From NCBI RefSeq assembly GCF_001640025.1, contig NC_031672.1:930001-994000 (forward strand): a stretch of DNA of 64,000 bases. Direction: 5' to 3'. Within the stretch, counting starts at the first letter, position 1, and every line of letters starts with the position of its first letter. The notes beneath the pieces are model-generated. The model was not told the origin of the DNA and searched no databases. It saw only the letters and a list, made by a program, of their open reading frames with translations. This stretch comes from Sugiyamaella lignohabitans. Taxonomy: Eukaryota; Ascomycota; Dipodascomycetes; Dipodascales; Trichomonascaceae. The translations under genes were made by a program, and so were the position numbers. Shown one piece after another: positions 10,054-19,781 of the stretch.

Positions 10054-11709
10054 TTAAGCATGCTCGACCATTTCAATGTCTTGTTGTTTTTCGTTAATCG
10101 TTCCGTCGGCAATTCCCTTTTGGTTGAATGCCTGCTCGGCCTTGACTTCGGCAGCGGTGATGTACTTCTTGAACTCTCTGGCAGGAACGTGGTTGGCAAA
10201 GAGCTCGTCCAGCTCTTCGAAGGTTCTGTGAGCAATCTCGGGAAGGAACAGGTACAGCAGAACGAGATTAATCATCGACAGGGCAAAGAAGATGAAACCG
10301 ACCTTGGGACCAAGGTTGCCCTCGTTGGGGTTGATAATGAAGGGAAGAACAAATGTCCACATGGTTCCAAAACCCTGATTCACCGACAATGCAATGGCTA
10401 CAGTCTTGGTTCGCAACACTGACGTGGGGATTTCTGAGGCAATAGCATAAGCAATGGCGCCGATACCTCCATTGTACCAGAAGTTGAACATGGTTAGGAA
10501 TGCTACACAGGCGGTACGAGCAGCAGCTGAATGTTGAGACTGAGTACCGGTGATACCAGTACAAAGAAGATTGATCATCAGAGCAGTAAGACCGCAAAGA
10601 ATCAGAGGACGTCTACCAAATCTGTCGATGATGAAGAAGGATGCGATAGTACCACCCATGGAGAGAACCTGAGCACCGATACCGATTCTGAAACTTTCTT
10701 GAGCACTAATTCCAATGAGTTGGTAAATAAATGGTCCATACGATGAGTTGAATGAAACTCCAGACATAGGGTGAGTGAAAAAGACCAAACCAGCAAGTAA
10801 AGTACGACGGAGATTGGTTCCCTTGAAACACTGGATATAACTGCCACCGTTGTATAATTGCTCGGCTTCATAAAGGGTGATCTTCAAAACGTTAAGCTGG
10901 TCTTCGGCGTCTTCTTCATTAGAACAAAGTCGTCGAAGTTGCTTTCTTGCTTTATCTTCTTTACCTTTCTTAAGATAAAAGGCAGGGGATTCAGGCATCC
11001 ATGGTTGAACAAGAATGGCAATACCTCCAAACAACCATTGAGCAACAAACAAACTCTTGTAACTCCAATCGTTGTTCTTGGTACCAACATAGTTGCCAAG
11101 AATACTACCAATGAAGGGACCGATAGTTTGAGACAAGTTACAACAACCAGTAGCAATACCACGGATTGAGAGTGGAGAAATCTCGGCGACATATGAGACA
11201 CAGAGAGCAGACATGATACCAAGAGCAAAACCATTTACCATCTTACCAGCAAAGAAAGTCTCAATGGTTTTACAAGAATATTCAACACCAATGGCAGCAA
11301 ATGAAATACAGATAGCAGCAAACAAAACGATCCTCTTTCCTAAGTGGTCGGCAGTATACGAGCCAACATAAAGTCCAACGACATTCATAGCAGTAGGACC
11401 AGCTTGAATGGCTGATTGCCACGAAGCAGATAACAAAAAGTTGCCGTCGACAAAAAGACCACCACCGAAGTTTTCTCTGAATTTTGGAATACTTAATACC
11501 TGACCACCGGCCGAATTATCAAAACCCATGAGAATCAACATCCATAACATGACACCGATCCAAAAAAAGATCTTGGGATACCGTTTGAAAGCAGCTCTAT
11601 ATCCATCTTTGTGAGCAGCCATTTGAGCAGCACGAGCATTGATCTCAGCCTCGGTGGCTGTCACACCTGGAACTTCAACTTCATCTTGAAATTCACCTTC
11701 TTTCGACAT
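10054..11709 (-). CDS. MFS sugar transporter of the maltose/alpha-glucoside permease group
   Basis: 551 residues with about 12 predicted membrane helices and a central cytoplasmic loop. Family signatures: DHLGKR between helices 2 and 3, PESPAFYLKKGKEDKARK after helix 6, DRFGRRP between helices 8 and 9, and a PE..RTFEELDELF stretch after helix 12. The long hydrophilic N-terminus and these motifs resemble Mal-type proton symporters for disaccharides or glycosides rather than Hxt hexose carriers. It is the first gene of the cluster and is divergent from the Gfo/Idh/MocA gene across a 1.2-kb promoter. Its likely job is import of the glycoside that the neighbouring intracellular glycosidase cleaves. 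The substrate is inferred from context, not seen. Confidence 0.85.
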   Translation of the reverse strand: MSKEGEFQDEVEVPGVTATEAEINARAAQMAAHKDGYRAAFKRYPKIFFWIGVMLWMLILMGFDNSAGGQVLSIPKFRENFGGGLFVDGNFLLSASWQSAIQAGPTAMNVVGLYVGSYTADHLGKRIVLFAAICISFAAIGVEYSCKTIETFFAGKMVNGFALGIMSALCVSYVAEISPLSIRGIATGCCNLSQTIGPFIGSILGNYVGTKNNDWSYKSLFVAQWLFGGIAILVQPWMPESPAFYLKKGKEDKARKQLRRLCSNEEDAEDQLNVLKITLYEAEQLYNGGSYIQCFKGTNLRRTLLAGLVFFTHPMSGVSFNSSYGPFIYQLIGISAQESFRIGIGAQVLSMGGTIASFFIIDRFGRRPLILCGLTALMINLLCTGITGTQSQHSAAARTACVAFLTMFNFWYNGGIGAIAYAIASEIPTSVLRTKTVAIALSVNQGFGTMWTFVLPFIINPNEGNLGPKVGFIFFALSMINLVLLYLFLPEIAHRTFEELDELFANHVPAREFKKYITAAEVKAEQAFNQKGIADGTINEKQQDIEMVEHA

Positions 11710-12925
11710 GGTTACCTAATGTGAATCACCCCTGAAAAAATAACTTGTCAATCTATGTCAGGAAAACCAAATGTGTGTAAACCAAAATAAAATATACGGA
11801 TTAAAGTTTGAATCTGACTGTTAGATCTTATCAGATCTCTATTGTCTTTAGTAAGAATGATACGAATAATAAAATACTTGTGAACCCCAGAAATCAATGC
11901 AATATATATACATGTTGATCCAGATCAGTTGCGAGGCTAAGCTCAGTAAACTCCAGAAAAACTGTGGGGAAGAGTCAATGTTCTGAGATAGGATCTTCGT
12001 GCATTTTGACGTGTGGGTAAAATCATGGTTAACGACTTTAACGCTAAGCAGGAATGATCCACCTTGGGTGCATATATACCCAGGCCTAATGATCGTCCGC
12101 GGTCATTTACAGAGGGTGTTTGGTTAATCTTTTCCTGCCGCCAGCCATCGGACGGATGATCTCGCGGCCATCTGCAGGTGGTTTTACAGTTAGAGTGTGC
12201 GGTAATGAAACACCGAGCATCTAGACCTTATTTTGTGCATATGCACATTGTGGAGAATATGTGGAGTAGCGCGGAAGAGGGGCGGTGCGTCATGTGGGGT
12301 TGTGGGGTTTTAAGCCTCCTTGATTAAGGGTGGCTGTCTGTCTGATCGCGCTTCGTATAAAACTTCGGGTCAATTTTATAACAGCAACTTCGGGTCTCGT
12401 TCAAATGTTGAAGTCTGGCCATGTGGTTCTACCGTTGACCACATCTCCGTCCGCATATTTTCAGCCGGACCCCACTCGGGAGTTCTAAGGATATTATTCT
12501 TCAAAACCAAGGTGCACTGCATATCCCTTTACAAGATATTTCATCAGGCCAACTCCCACTTAATAACCCAAGATACAACTAACTTGGCTATGTAGACAAA
12601 TTCGATCCATCTGACGAATAAAAAGTGTTGATGGATTCTTGGCTACACCCCACCCACGTTTATATCTGAGACACTGATATCGGCGGGTGGGATAAGATAT
12701 TAAGCTGTAAATGTGAGGTATACTGCCAAATACCGTTCAGGTGCCCCCACCTAAGTCTGGTTACCCCCACTATGCGTTATTCAGGGGACTTTGTGACCCC
12801 CAGATAGTGAAGTATATATATAGACAGAGGTAGCCAAGCTTGTTTCGTAGTTTATATGAGTAGATCGGGTGTAATCTGAAGTTCAAGTTTATTATTACTA
12901 AAACTCAATTTGATTCGTTTTTAAA
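11710..12925. promoter_or_regulatory. divergent promoter of transporter and oxidoreductase
   Basis: 1.2 kb without a credible gene. CCCCAC or its complement occurs at 12294-12299, 12302-12307, 12470-12475, 12648-12653, 12745-12750 and 12765-12770. This resembles the Mig1/CreA core, so carbon-catabolite repression is likely. CGG/CCG-containing sites near 12097, 12149 and 12449 (GTCCG, CGGACGG) could bind a Zn2Cys6 factor. A palindrome TGGGTGCATATATACCCA lies near 12074. A TATA run (12812-12822) is 104 bp before the oxidoreductase ATG. Confidence 0.5.
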
Positions 12926-14233
12926 ATGCCTTCACAGAACAAAACTCGTTATGCTTTGATTGGCACCGGTGGTCGTGCCATGTTTTTCTATGTGTCTCTT
13001 GTCAGGGATTATAGTCAAACTTCAGAATTGGTGGCCTTTTGTGACACTAATCAGACTCGTATGAACTATGCTAACAAGAAGGTAGAGGAACTTGGCGGAA
13101 AAGCTGTTCCTACCTACTTGGCTCATGATTTCGAGAAAATGATTGCAGAGGTCAAGCCCGATCATTTGATTGTGACTACCATGGATCGAACTCATCATAA
13201 GTACATTATTCGTGCAATGGAACTTGGCGTTGATGTCATTTCTGAGAAGCCAATGACCGTTGATGAAGTAAAATGTCAAGAAATTTTGGATGCTGTTGAA
13301 AGAACTGGAAGAAAGCTCCGGGTCACTTTTAACTACCGCTATGCCCCTCACAATACCAAGATTCGTGAACTCATTGCTGACGATACAATTGGTCAAGTAA
13401 ATGCAGTTCATTTTGAATGGTTCTTAAATACCAAGCATGGTGCCGATTATTTCCGCAGATGGCACAGAAACAAGAACAACAGTGGTGGCCTGCTTGTTCA
13501 CAAGTCTACTCATCACTTTGACTTGGTGAACTTCTGGATGAATACTAATCCTGTAACTGCATTTGCATTTGGTGATCTTAGATTCTACGGTAAAGAGAAT
13601 GCTGAGAAGAGAGGTGTCACTCAGTTTTATTCTCGTGCACATGGCAGCAAGGTCGCCAAGGATGATCCATTTGCCTTGCATCTTGAAGAAAACGAACAAT
13701 TGAAAGAGATGTATCTTGATGCTGAGCATGAAGATGACTATTTCCGTGATCAAAGTGTTTTCGGTGATGGCATTAGTATCGAGGATACCATGGCTGCTAC
13801 TGTCAAGTATGCCAACGGTGCGGTCTTGTCCTATGCATTGCACGCCTATTCGCCATTAGAAGGTTTCCGTGTTGTGTTCAATGGTTCCAAGGGTCGCATT
13901 GAACTTAATGTTATTGAATGTTCATATGTTAACTCGGGTGGTGAGCAAGCGAAGGAGGGTGCTATTGAGAAGTTAGAGATCACTGTATATCCCATGTTCG
14001 GCAAGTCGTACAATGTGGACATTGACTTCAAGGAAGGTGGCCATGGTGGTGGTGATCCAGTTCTCTTGAACGATATCTTTGGTGTTCCCGTTCCCGATCG
14101 CTTTAATCGTGCTGCTTCCCATGTCGATGGAGCCCTCTCTATCTTGACGGGTATCGCTTGTAACAAGTCTATTAGAACCGGTTTGCCAGTGCAAGTCATG
14201 GATTTGGTAGATTTCAGAGGAGCTAGAAAGTAA
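12926..14233 (+). CDS. Gfo/Idh/MocA-family sugar oxidoreductase
   Basis: 435 residues. An N-terminal Rossmann fold starts YALIGTGGRAMFF (residues 9-21), a GxGGR nucleotide-binding turn. The EKP tripeptide with the catalytic lysine is at residues 107-109. In the C-terminal alpha/beta domain, GGLLVHKSTHHFDLVNFW carries the usual catalytic His/Asp (H196/H197, D199). These enzymes oxidise or reduce sugars and sugar derivatives with NAD(P). There is no signal peptide, so it is cytosolic. Here it sits where an L-rhamnose dehydrogenase would be expected: the SDR-type LRA1 is absent, and the next two steps are coded nearby. It could oxidise the released sugar to its lactone, or act on the glycoside itself to assist cleavage as some family members do. 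Both are inference; the family call is firm. Confidence 0.85.
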   Translation: MPSQNKTRYALIGTGGRAMFFYVSLVRDYSQTSELVAFCDTNQTRMNYANKKVEELGGKAVPTYLAHDFEKMIAEVKPDHLIVTTMDRTHHKYIIRAMELGVDVISEKPMTVDEVKCQEILDAVERTGRKLRVTFNYRYAPHNTKIRELIADDTIGQVNAVHFEWFLNTKHGADYFRRWHRNKNNSGGLLVHKSTHHFDLVNFWMNTNPVTAFAFGDLRFYGKENAEKRGVTQFYSRAHGSKVAKDDPFALHLEENEQLKEMYLDAEHEDDYFRDQSVFGDGISIEDTMAATVKYANGAVLSYALHAYSPLEGFRVVFNGSKGRIELNVIECSYVNSGGEQAKEGAIEKLEITVYPMFGKSYNVDIDFKEGGHGGGDPVLLNDIFGVPVPDRFNRAASHVDGALSILTGIACNKSIRTGLPVQVMDLVDFRGARK

Positions 14234-14474
14234 TATGTAAACAAAAACATAATCATATATTACCATAAATAGAATTTTTACTCACTTTATTCGGCGAACG
14301 AGTCTTAAAGTTTAGAGAATAAAAGTCTTGAAGTGATCAGTGATCTGCACCAATTCCCAACAGTAGCTTCCACATTAGGGAAATATACCCCTGGTATTTC
14401 CAAAAACGGAAGGAATTCAAAATCTTAAATTATAAATTCTATAAATTCTATAAAATGTATATGATCTATATGAT

Positions 14475-16499
14475 CTATATGGCTTTATGCAATCCCTCAC
14501 AACTCACTTCCCATCCGGTAGGAAATCCGGGAGAGGGCTTTCCATTGTCATCGTCCCAACCGGCTGCCATAAATGCAACAGCAAGAAGAAGACTACCCGT
14601 AGCAGGAAGATAAGGAAAGGGGACTTGGGTACCACCTGGAGCTAGGCCAGCATCGTCGAACGGCATATTAGGATCTAAAAGAAAATCTATAGCTTTCTCC
14701 GGCTCTCCCAATCTTGCAGCGTTCATTGCCAGCATTCCAAAATCCCATCCCCAGCATTCATCAAAATGCCATGTCTCCCAAATTTTCTTCGAAGTCGCTT
14801 TCATGGTGTTGATATCAAGTGCATCATTAGATGGCAGCCAACCATACATTCCTACTAATGCAGGATGCTCCCATGTATATTTTGTCCACATGTCTTTGAT
14901 ACCAGGCCATATCACGTAGAGACCGTCTTCAATGTGAGGGGTGGCGAGATTGGTCAAGACCCTTTCCCATTGCTCATTTGGTGCAATTCCCAGTCTTTTA
15001 CGCCATTGTTGAGCCACTGACAGACCAAATCTCCAGTATTGCAACTCTAATGATGGGTTATATGTTTCTCTGGCATCTGTATTTTCAGACACAACGTGTA
15101 CCGGAGAACCTAGGTCATAGGTTTGGGTCTCTGGGTTCCAGTGGGCATAATCTTCTAAGAACTCTGCAGTCTCGAAAACAGCTTTCTTCCATTTCTCTAA
15201 AGTTTCTGATGTAGGATGTGCCCTATAATCGAGTTCGGCGAATAACATCACATGGGGATTCTGCCATATCAACAAAGCATTAATTTCGCCAGGAGATGGC
15301 CTTCCTGAAGGATCTACCATCTTTGGCCAACGGGCTCCTTTGTAACCCTGAGAACTTGCCAGTTTGAGTGCCTCAGGCAGTAGTTTATCGTATACGGATA
15401 ATGGACGTCTTAATACTGACCATTTGTTCAACAGAGCAAGGTACCCCAAGTGCCACCAGACCATTTCGGTGTGAAATTTGCCATACCATCCTGTATTAAC
15501 TAGTCCACTCTCCTGAGGAGGCTCTTTACCTGTAGCATTTATAGCCATTGCGTATTGGCCAACAACAAACCTTCTTTCTAGCTCCTTCCAGCGTGGATCT
15601 TTAGATCGAGACAAATCGATTGCACCACCCTCTTTCCAAAATGACTCCCAATGTGACTCTGCTTTTGCGAGTGAGCTCTGAAACGACCACTCATTTTTGG
15701 CATTACTCTCACTGAATGTAACACCGACTTCAAGAACAGACGAGCCTTCGTCCAGCTCCAGAGCAAACCGATGATCCTTTAATCTAACCAGTTTACCAGA
15801 TGAGTTCCAATTAGCAGTGACAAAATATTTCGTACCGTCAATATCTCTCACCAAACTCACATTAGATGCACTGGACTCCGAGACTTTGGTAGTATGTGCT
15901 GAAGGATTGTCCCAGTCTCCTACATAAGGAGCTTGAAACTTGGACTTTCCACAATTATACGGAAAGTCAAGAAATATAGAAAGCTTCTTCTTCTCAATTA
16001 AAGTAGATTGGATAGAAAAAGACACTGTATCGTTCTCAGGGTCGCAAATTGTCTGTATTTGGACTTTTTCGCCTTTATATTCAAAGCTGCTTCTGACAGA
16101 TCCTGTCCAGAGATCAAGTTCTTGATGACAATCTCGTAAATCGGACTCTGATACCGTGGCTTCTCCAAAATAAAGACCAATTCTGCCCAAATTCATCCTG
16201 TTAGGGTTTGAGATCAACCATTGAGATAATTCCTTTTGCTCATTAGGCATGAGATATTTCACATCTCTTCCATGAGTAGACCATGTCTGACCAGTGAAAT
16301 CAGACAATTTTTCAGATGGAAGTGGGTCACTCTTATAACCCCAATCAGACATAATGGAGAATGGTACAAACGTTTGCAACCCAGTTATATCAGCGCCGAA
16401 CGCCAGATGGCCATTACCCACCTGAAGGGGTGATATAGGGTTGCTACTAGTTCTCGTAGGATTGTGTCTCCGAACCAGCGAAAGTCGATCAATAGCCAT
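14475..16499 (-). CDS. Intracellular six-hairpin ((alpha/alpha)6) glycosidase-like protein
   Basis: 674 residues from the ATG at 16499; the reading frame extends two codons further but starts with TTG. The first about 270 residues form a beta-rich domain. The remainder has the look of an (alpha/alpha)6 barrel as in clans GH-L/GH-M: TGWYGKFHTEMVWWHLGY, GARWPKM, SENTDARETYNPSLELQYWRFG, and HFDECWGWDFGMLAMNAARLG near the end. Candidate acids are in the FHTEM and NPSLE segments. No signal peptide is present, so it should act in the cytosol on an imported substrate. Given the rhamnonate enzymes beside it, an alpha-L-rhamnosidase or a related deoxyhexosidase is a reasonable guess. The exact family cannot be fixed by eye. 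It is divergent from the dehydratase gene. Confidence 0.7.
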   Translation of the reverse strand: MAIDRLSLVRRHNPTRTSSNPISPLQVGNGHLAFGADITGLQTFVPFSIMSDWGYKSDPLPSEKLSDFTGQTWSTHGRDVKYLMPNEQKELSQWLISNPNRMNLGRIGLYFGEATVSESDLRDCHQELDLWTGSVRSSFEYKGEKVQIQTICDPENDTVSFSIQSTLIEKKKLSIFLDFPYNCGKSKFQAPYVGDWDNPSAHTTKVSESSASNVSLVRDIDGTKYFVTANWNSSGKLVRLKDHRFALELDEGSSVLEVGVTFSESNAKNEWSFQSSLAKAESHWESFWKEGGAIDLSRSKDPRWKELERRFVVGQYAMAINATGKEPPQESGLVNTGWYGKFHTEMVWWHLGYLALLNKWSVLRRPLSVYDKLLPEALKLASSQGYKGARWPKMVDPSGRPSPGEINALLIWQNPHVMLFAELDYRAHPTSETLEKWKKAVFETAEFLEDYAHWNPETQTYDLGSPVHVVSENTDARETYNPSLELQYWRFGLSVAQQWRKRLGIAPNEQWERVLTNLATPHIEDGLYVIWPGIKDMWTKYTWEHPALVGMYGWLPSNDALDINTMKATSKKIWETWHFDECWGWDFGMLAMNAARLGEPEKAIDFLLDPNMPFDDAGLAPGGTQVPFPYLPATGSLLLAVAFMAAGWDDDNGKPSPGFPTGWEVSCEGLHKAI

Positions 16500-17044
16500 T
16501 TTCAATTGATTCCAATTTTTAGTTCAATGACCCCTGGTTTCAAGATCCAGGCCGTCTTTTATTCAGTCAGATTGAATTCATAATAAAACGTAGTGGGGGA
16601 TAATGAGATCATATATTGCCCCACGCTCATGCGGCAGTGATGATTATCGCGAATTAGTATTAGCCGGAAGTGATCTCCGCAAAGTTTAACGTACAATGCC
16701 CGTTGCGTAGAGGGGTATTTGCATTGCATCCTGCAGATAAACTTTGACAGTCAAGTTCGGTAGATTGACAGACCGGAGCAGATTCGTGGATCAATGCTCC
16801 AAGCCGAGCAGGTTATCCAGAGGCGACTTAACAGATCCGGTTCGGCCAAATGATAGAATCATGCTACCCCCACCTGCTGATGGACTGCCTGGGTACTATC
16901 TGGGGTAGAGACCCCACTTAGTACTCGTTAAGGTTTATCGGAACAGACTAGTCAGTTGAGTAGAGTATATATATATTCTACAGGTCCCTCGTATTGAATA
17001 AAGTAATTCATATTAACAAAAAAGTGAGGAAGTTTGATTTCAAT
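16500..17044. promoter_or_regulatory. divergent promoter of glycosidase and rhamnonate dehydratase
   Basis: 545 bp. CCCCAC-type sites at 16593-16598 (complement), 16619-16624, 16868-16873 and 16912-16917 repeat the motif found in the other promoters of the cluster. CCGGTTCGG-type sites lie near 16838. A TATATATATA run begins at about 16965, 80 bp before the dehydratase ATG. Confidence 0.5.
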
Positions 17045-18394
17045 ATGGTAGACGACACAAAATCAGTCAGGCGATTCCCTAGAATCAAGGAAATTCGTAC
17101 CTTTATTCCGTCAGGACCTGGTATGGGTGATTACCACGATGTCGAGAGAGGACACTGGCTAATTGACGATAAATTTTCCACACCAATGTCAAAGTACCCT
17201 GATTACAGGAAATCTCGGGTTGATTGGGGTATCAATGTATTGGGATCATTTTTTGTGGAGATTGAGGCTGATGATGGAACAGTTGGATTTGCAACTGGAT
17301 TTGGTGGTCCTCCAGCTTGTTGGTTGGTGAAAAATCATTTTGAACGATTTCTTATCGGAGCAGACCCTAGAAATACCAATAAACTATGGGATCAAATGTT
17401 CAAATCGAGCATGTATTATGGTAGAAAGGGTCTTCCAGTTGCTGTGATCTCTGTTATTGATCTTGCATTGTGGGATTTATTAGGAAAGATCAGAAATGAG
17501 CCAGTTTATCAAATGATTGGAGGTTGTGTCTTGGATAAACTTAAATTTTACTGTACTGGATGTGATCCAGCTGCTGCAAAGGAGCTTGGTTTCTGGGGTG
17601 GTAAAGTCCCTCTTCCCTATGGACCTGATGAGGGTCATGAAGGATTGAAGCTCAATGTTGAATTTCTCCGCAAGCACAGAGAGGCAGTAGGACCAGATTT
17701 CCCGCTTATGGTGGACTGTTGGATGTCGCTTAATGTGCCTTACTTGATTGATCTGGTTAATGCTACTAGAGATCTCAATATCAACTGGTGGGAAGAAACT
17801 CTTCACCCTGATGACTATGATGGATATGCTCAGCTTAAACGAGCTCTGCCATTTATTAAACTGACTACTGGTGAACATGAATATACAAAGTATGGCTTCA
17901 GAAAGCTGATTGAAGGACGAAATGTTGATATTCTTCAACCGGATGTCATGTGGGTAGGTGGATTAACTGAGCTTCTGAGAGTCAATGCTCAGGCTCAAGC
18001 TTATGACATTCCTGTGGTTCCTCATGCATCTGGACCATATTCTTATCATTTCATGTTTTCTCAACCGAACACTCCATTCCAAGAATACCTTGCTAGTTCG
18101 CCAGATTCAAAGACTATTTTGCCTGTCTTTGGAAACCTGTTTGTTAATGAACCAATGCCACATGGAGGGTACATGGATATCAGCGCTCTTGACAAGCCAG
18201 GTTTCGGTTTGGAACTGAACCCTGCCGCTAATCTAATTCCTGCTGATTTCATTTTAACTCCTGCTCCTGCCAAGCCACTTTCAAATGGAACTAATGGACA
18301 TGTTCAAAAGTCCATTACAAACGGAAAATCCGCTGAGTTGGCACACATTGAGCTCAATGGAAATGCAGCAGTCATCAATGGACATGCCAAGTAA
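17045..18394 (+). CDS. LRA3: L-rhamnonate dehydratase (enolase superfamily)
   Basis: 449 residues from the ATG at 17045; the open frame begins earlier, but only with a TTG codon. It matches the RhmD branch closely: a N-terminal capping domain with HWLIDDKFSTPMSKYPDY and SRVDWGINVLGSFFVEIEA, then a TIM-barrel. Metal ligands are D224 (MVDCW), E250 (NWWEE) and E277 (TGEHE). The general base pair is D300 (QPDVMW) and H327 (VVPHAS), at almost the same positions as in bacterial RhmD. The enzyme removes water from L-rhamnonate to give 2-keto-3-deoxy-L-rhamnonate. The roughly 45 C-terminal residues (Asn/Gly/Ala-rich, ending HAK) are an extra tail. The lactonase gene follows 219 bp downstream on the same strand. 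Confidence 0.9.
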   Translation: MVDDTKSVRRFPRIKEIRTFIPSGPGMGDYHDVERGHWLIDDKFSTPMSKYPDYRKSRVDWGINVLGSFFVEIEADDGTVGFATGFGGPPACWLVKNHFERFLIGADPRNTNKLWDQMFKSSMYYGRKGLPVAVISVIDLALWDLLGKIRNEPVYQMIGGCVLDKLKFYCTGCDPAAAKELGFWGGKVPLPYGPDEGHEGLKLNVEFLRKHREAVGPDFPLMVDCWMSLNVPYLIDLVNATRDLNINWWEETLHPDDYDGYAQLKRALPFIKLTTGEHEYTKYGFRKLIEGRNVDILQPDVMWVGGLTELLRVNAQAQAYDIPVVPHASGPYSYHFMFSQPNTPFQEYLASSPDSKTILPVFGNLFVNEPMPHGGYMDISALDKPGFGLELNPAANLIPADFILTPAPAKPLSNGTNGHVQKSITNGKSAELAHIELNGNAAVINGHAK

Positions 18395-18569
18395 CAAGTC
18401 TATAATTTCAAACTTAAACATATATACAAGTATGAAGCGCTATTCACGAATAGATATTTTGCATGACCTAGTTAAACGTTTTTGAAAGGGGAATTAATAA
18501 AATGAAGGGAAAAAATACAGAAATACATCTGGTTAAAGATATCCCGAGCGTATATGCACAGTTTGATCC

Positions 18570-18617
18570 CCCCACTTACCCCACATTTTCAGGGGGAGGG
18601 GTAAAATGTACAGATGA
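18570..18617 (+). promoter_or_regulatory. CCCCAC sites and ATGA-overlapping uORF before the lactonase gene
   Basis: Two CCCCAC motifs (18570-18575, 18579-18584) lie just upstream of the lactonase gene. A three-codon uORF starts at 18606 and its TGA (18615-18617) overlaps the first candidate start ATG (18614-18616). Confidence 0.4.
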
Positions 18618-19742
18618 GATCCCTGAACTTCACCACACAATATAGAGTTGTTGGTAACAAAATGACGAGAAGGACTAGGAGAGTTATTGATAGCCATGTT
18701 CATTTATTCGATCGATCACATCTTGACAAGTTGGCATGGATGACAGCAGACAGTCCATTGAATGAAGGGAATGATTTGGTGCGATATGGCGAAGAATGTC
18801 ATGATAAGAAGCCGCGAAATCTGAATTATTCAATTACGGGCTTGATATTTATTGAAGCTGACAGAAAAGTATTGAAGCCAATTGACGATCCTAGTGGCTG
18901 GGACTTTGTTCTAGACGAATATAAATATGTGGATCGGATTCGGAGAAATGAGCTCCTATCTAGCGAAAATTCCGCACCTTTGCCAAGTATACCCGTGAAG
19001 GCAGTGATCCCATGGGCACCTGTGCCATCCGGGCGTAAAGTTCTCGAGAAATACATATCTGAGCTAAAGAAAGCTGGTGCGCAAAGTTCTACCAGTGTCA
19101 AAGGTTTCCGCTACCTGGTACAGGACAAGCCAAACGGCGTGATGCTGGAAGAGGGGTTTATTGAAGGAGTTAATTATTTGGGAGAGGAGGGATATATATT
19201 TGAATTGGGAATTGACATACGTTCCGGAGGGCTATGGCAGCTTGAAGAGGCGATTTCTTTGGTAAAGAAGATCCCTAATACGGTCATAATTATAGGTGAG
19301 TGATGTTTTTCTTTGGTGTAGGTGCGGAACTAACTGTGTAGATCACTTGACGAAGCCAAATCTTCGTACAAGACCGGATTTAATCGAATCCAGTGACGAG
19401 TTTAAGAGGTGGAAAGAACTTATGAAACAACTGTTTGTATCTTCAAAGTCATATGTTAAACTATCAGGAGCGTTTTCAGAACTTCCCCCCGATACATATC
19501 AAGATGTTCAGACTTGTGCCGAATATATACTTCCCTGGTTTCAGGTAATTCTAGATCTGTGGGGAACAGAGCGTATTTTATGGGGAAGTGACTGGCCGGT
19601 CTGTAAGATAGGAGGAAAGAGCTCAGCAATTCCCCTATGGGTTGATGTATGTGAAAAAGTACTTGATATCCTAGAGATAGAAGATCGTGCCATTGACCAC
19701 ATCTTCTATGAAAACTGCTTGAACGCATATAATATAGAGTAA
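18614..19742 (+). CDS. LRA2: Amidohydrolase-2 family L-rhamnono-gamma-lactonase type, one intron
   Basis: Two exons, 18614-19295 and 19342-19742. The 46-nt intron starts GTGAGT, has an ACTAAC branch site at about 19329 and ends TAG. Splicing restores a VIIIDHLTKP motif across the junction, which proves the model, and gives 360 residues. A metal-binding DSHVHLFD (HxH) is near the N-terminus and GSDWPV near the C-terminus, as in fungal sugar-lactone hydrolases of the amidohydrolase-2 family. Next to an LRA3-type dehydratase, the likely reaction is opening of L-rhamnono-1,4-lactone to L-rhamnonate in the cytosol. The true start may instead be the ATG at 18662, which has a better context (A at -3) and lies just before the core. 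The stop codon is 39 bp from the stop of the convergent regulator gene. Confidence 0.87.
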
Positions 19743-19781
19743 AATCCAATTCATAAATCATTTATTACATTACATTATATA

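Noticed and set aside
12320..12595. 92-codon open frame in the cluster promoter
   Set aside because: Starts with TTG, has no recognisable domain and lies among regulatory-type motifs; judged a chance frame.
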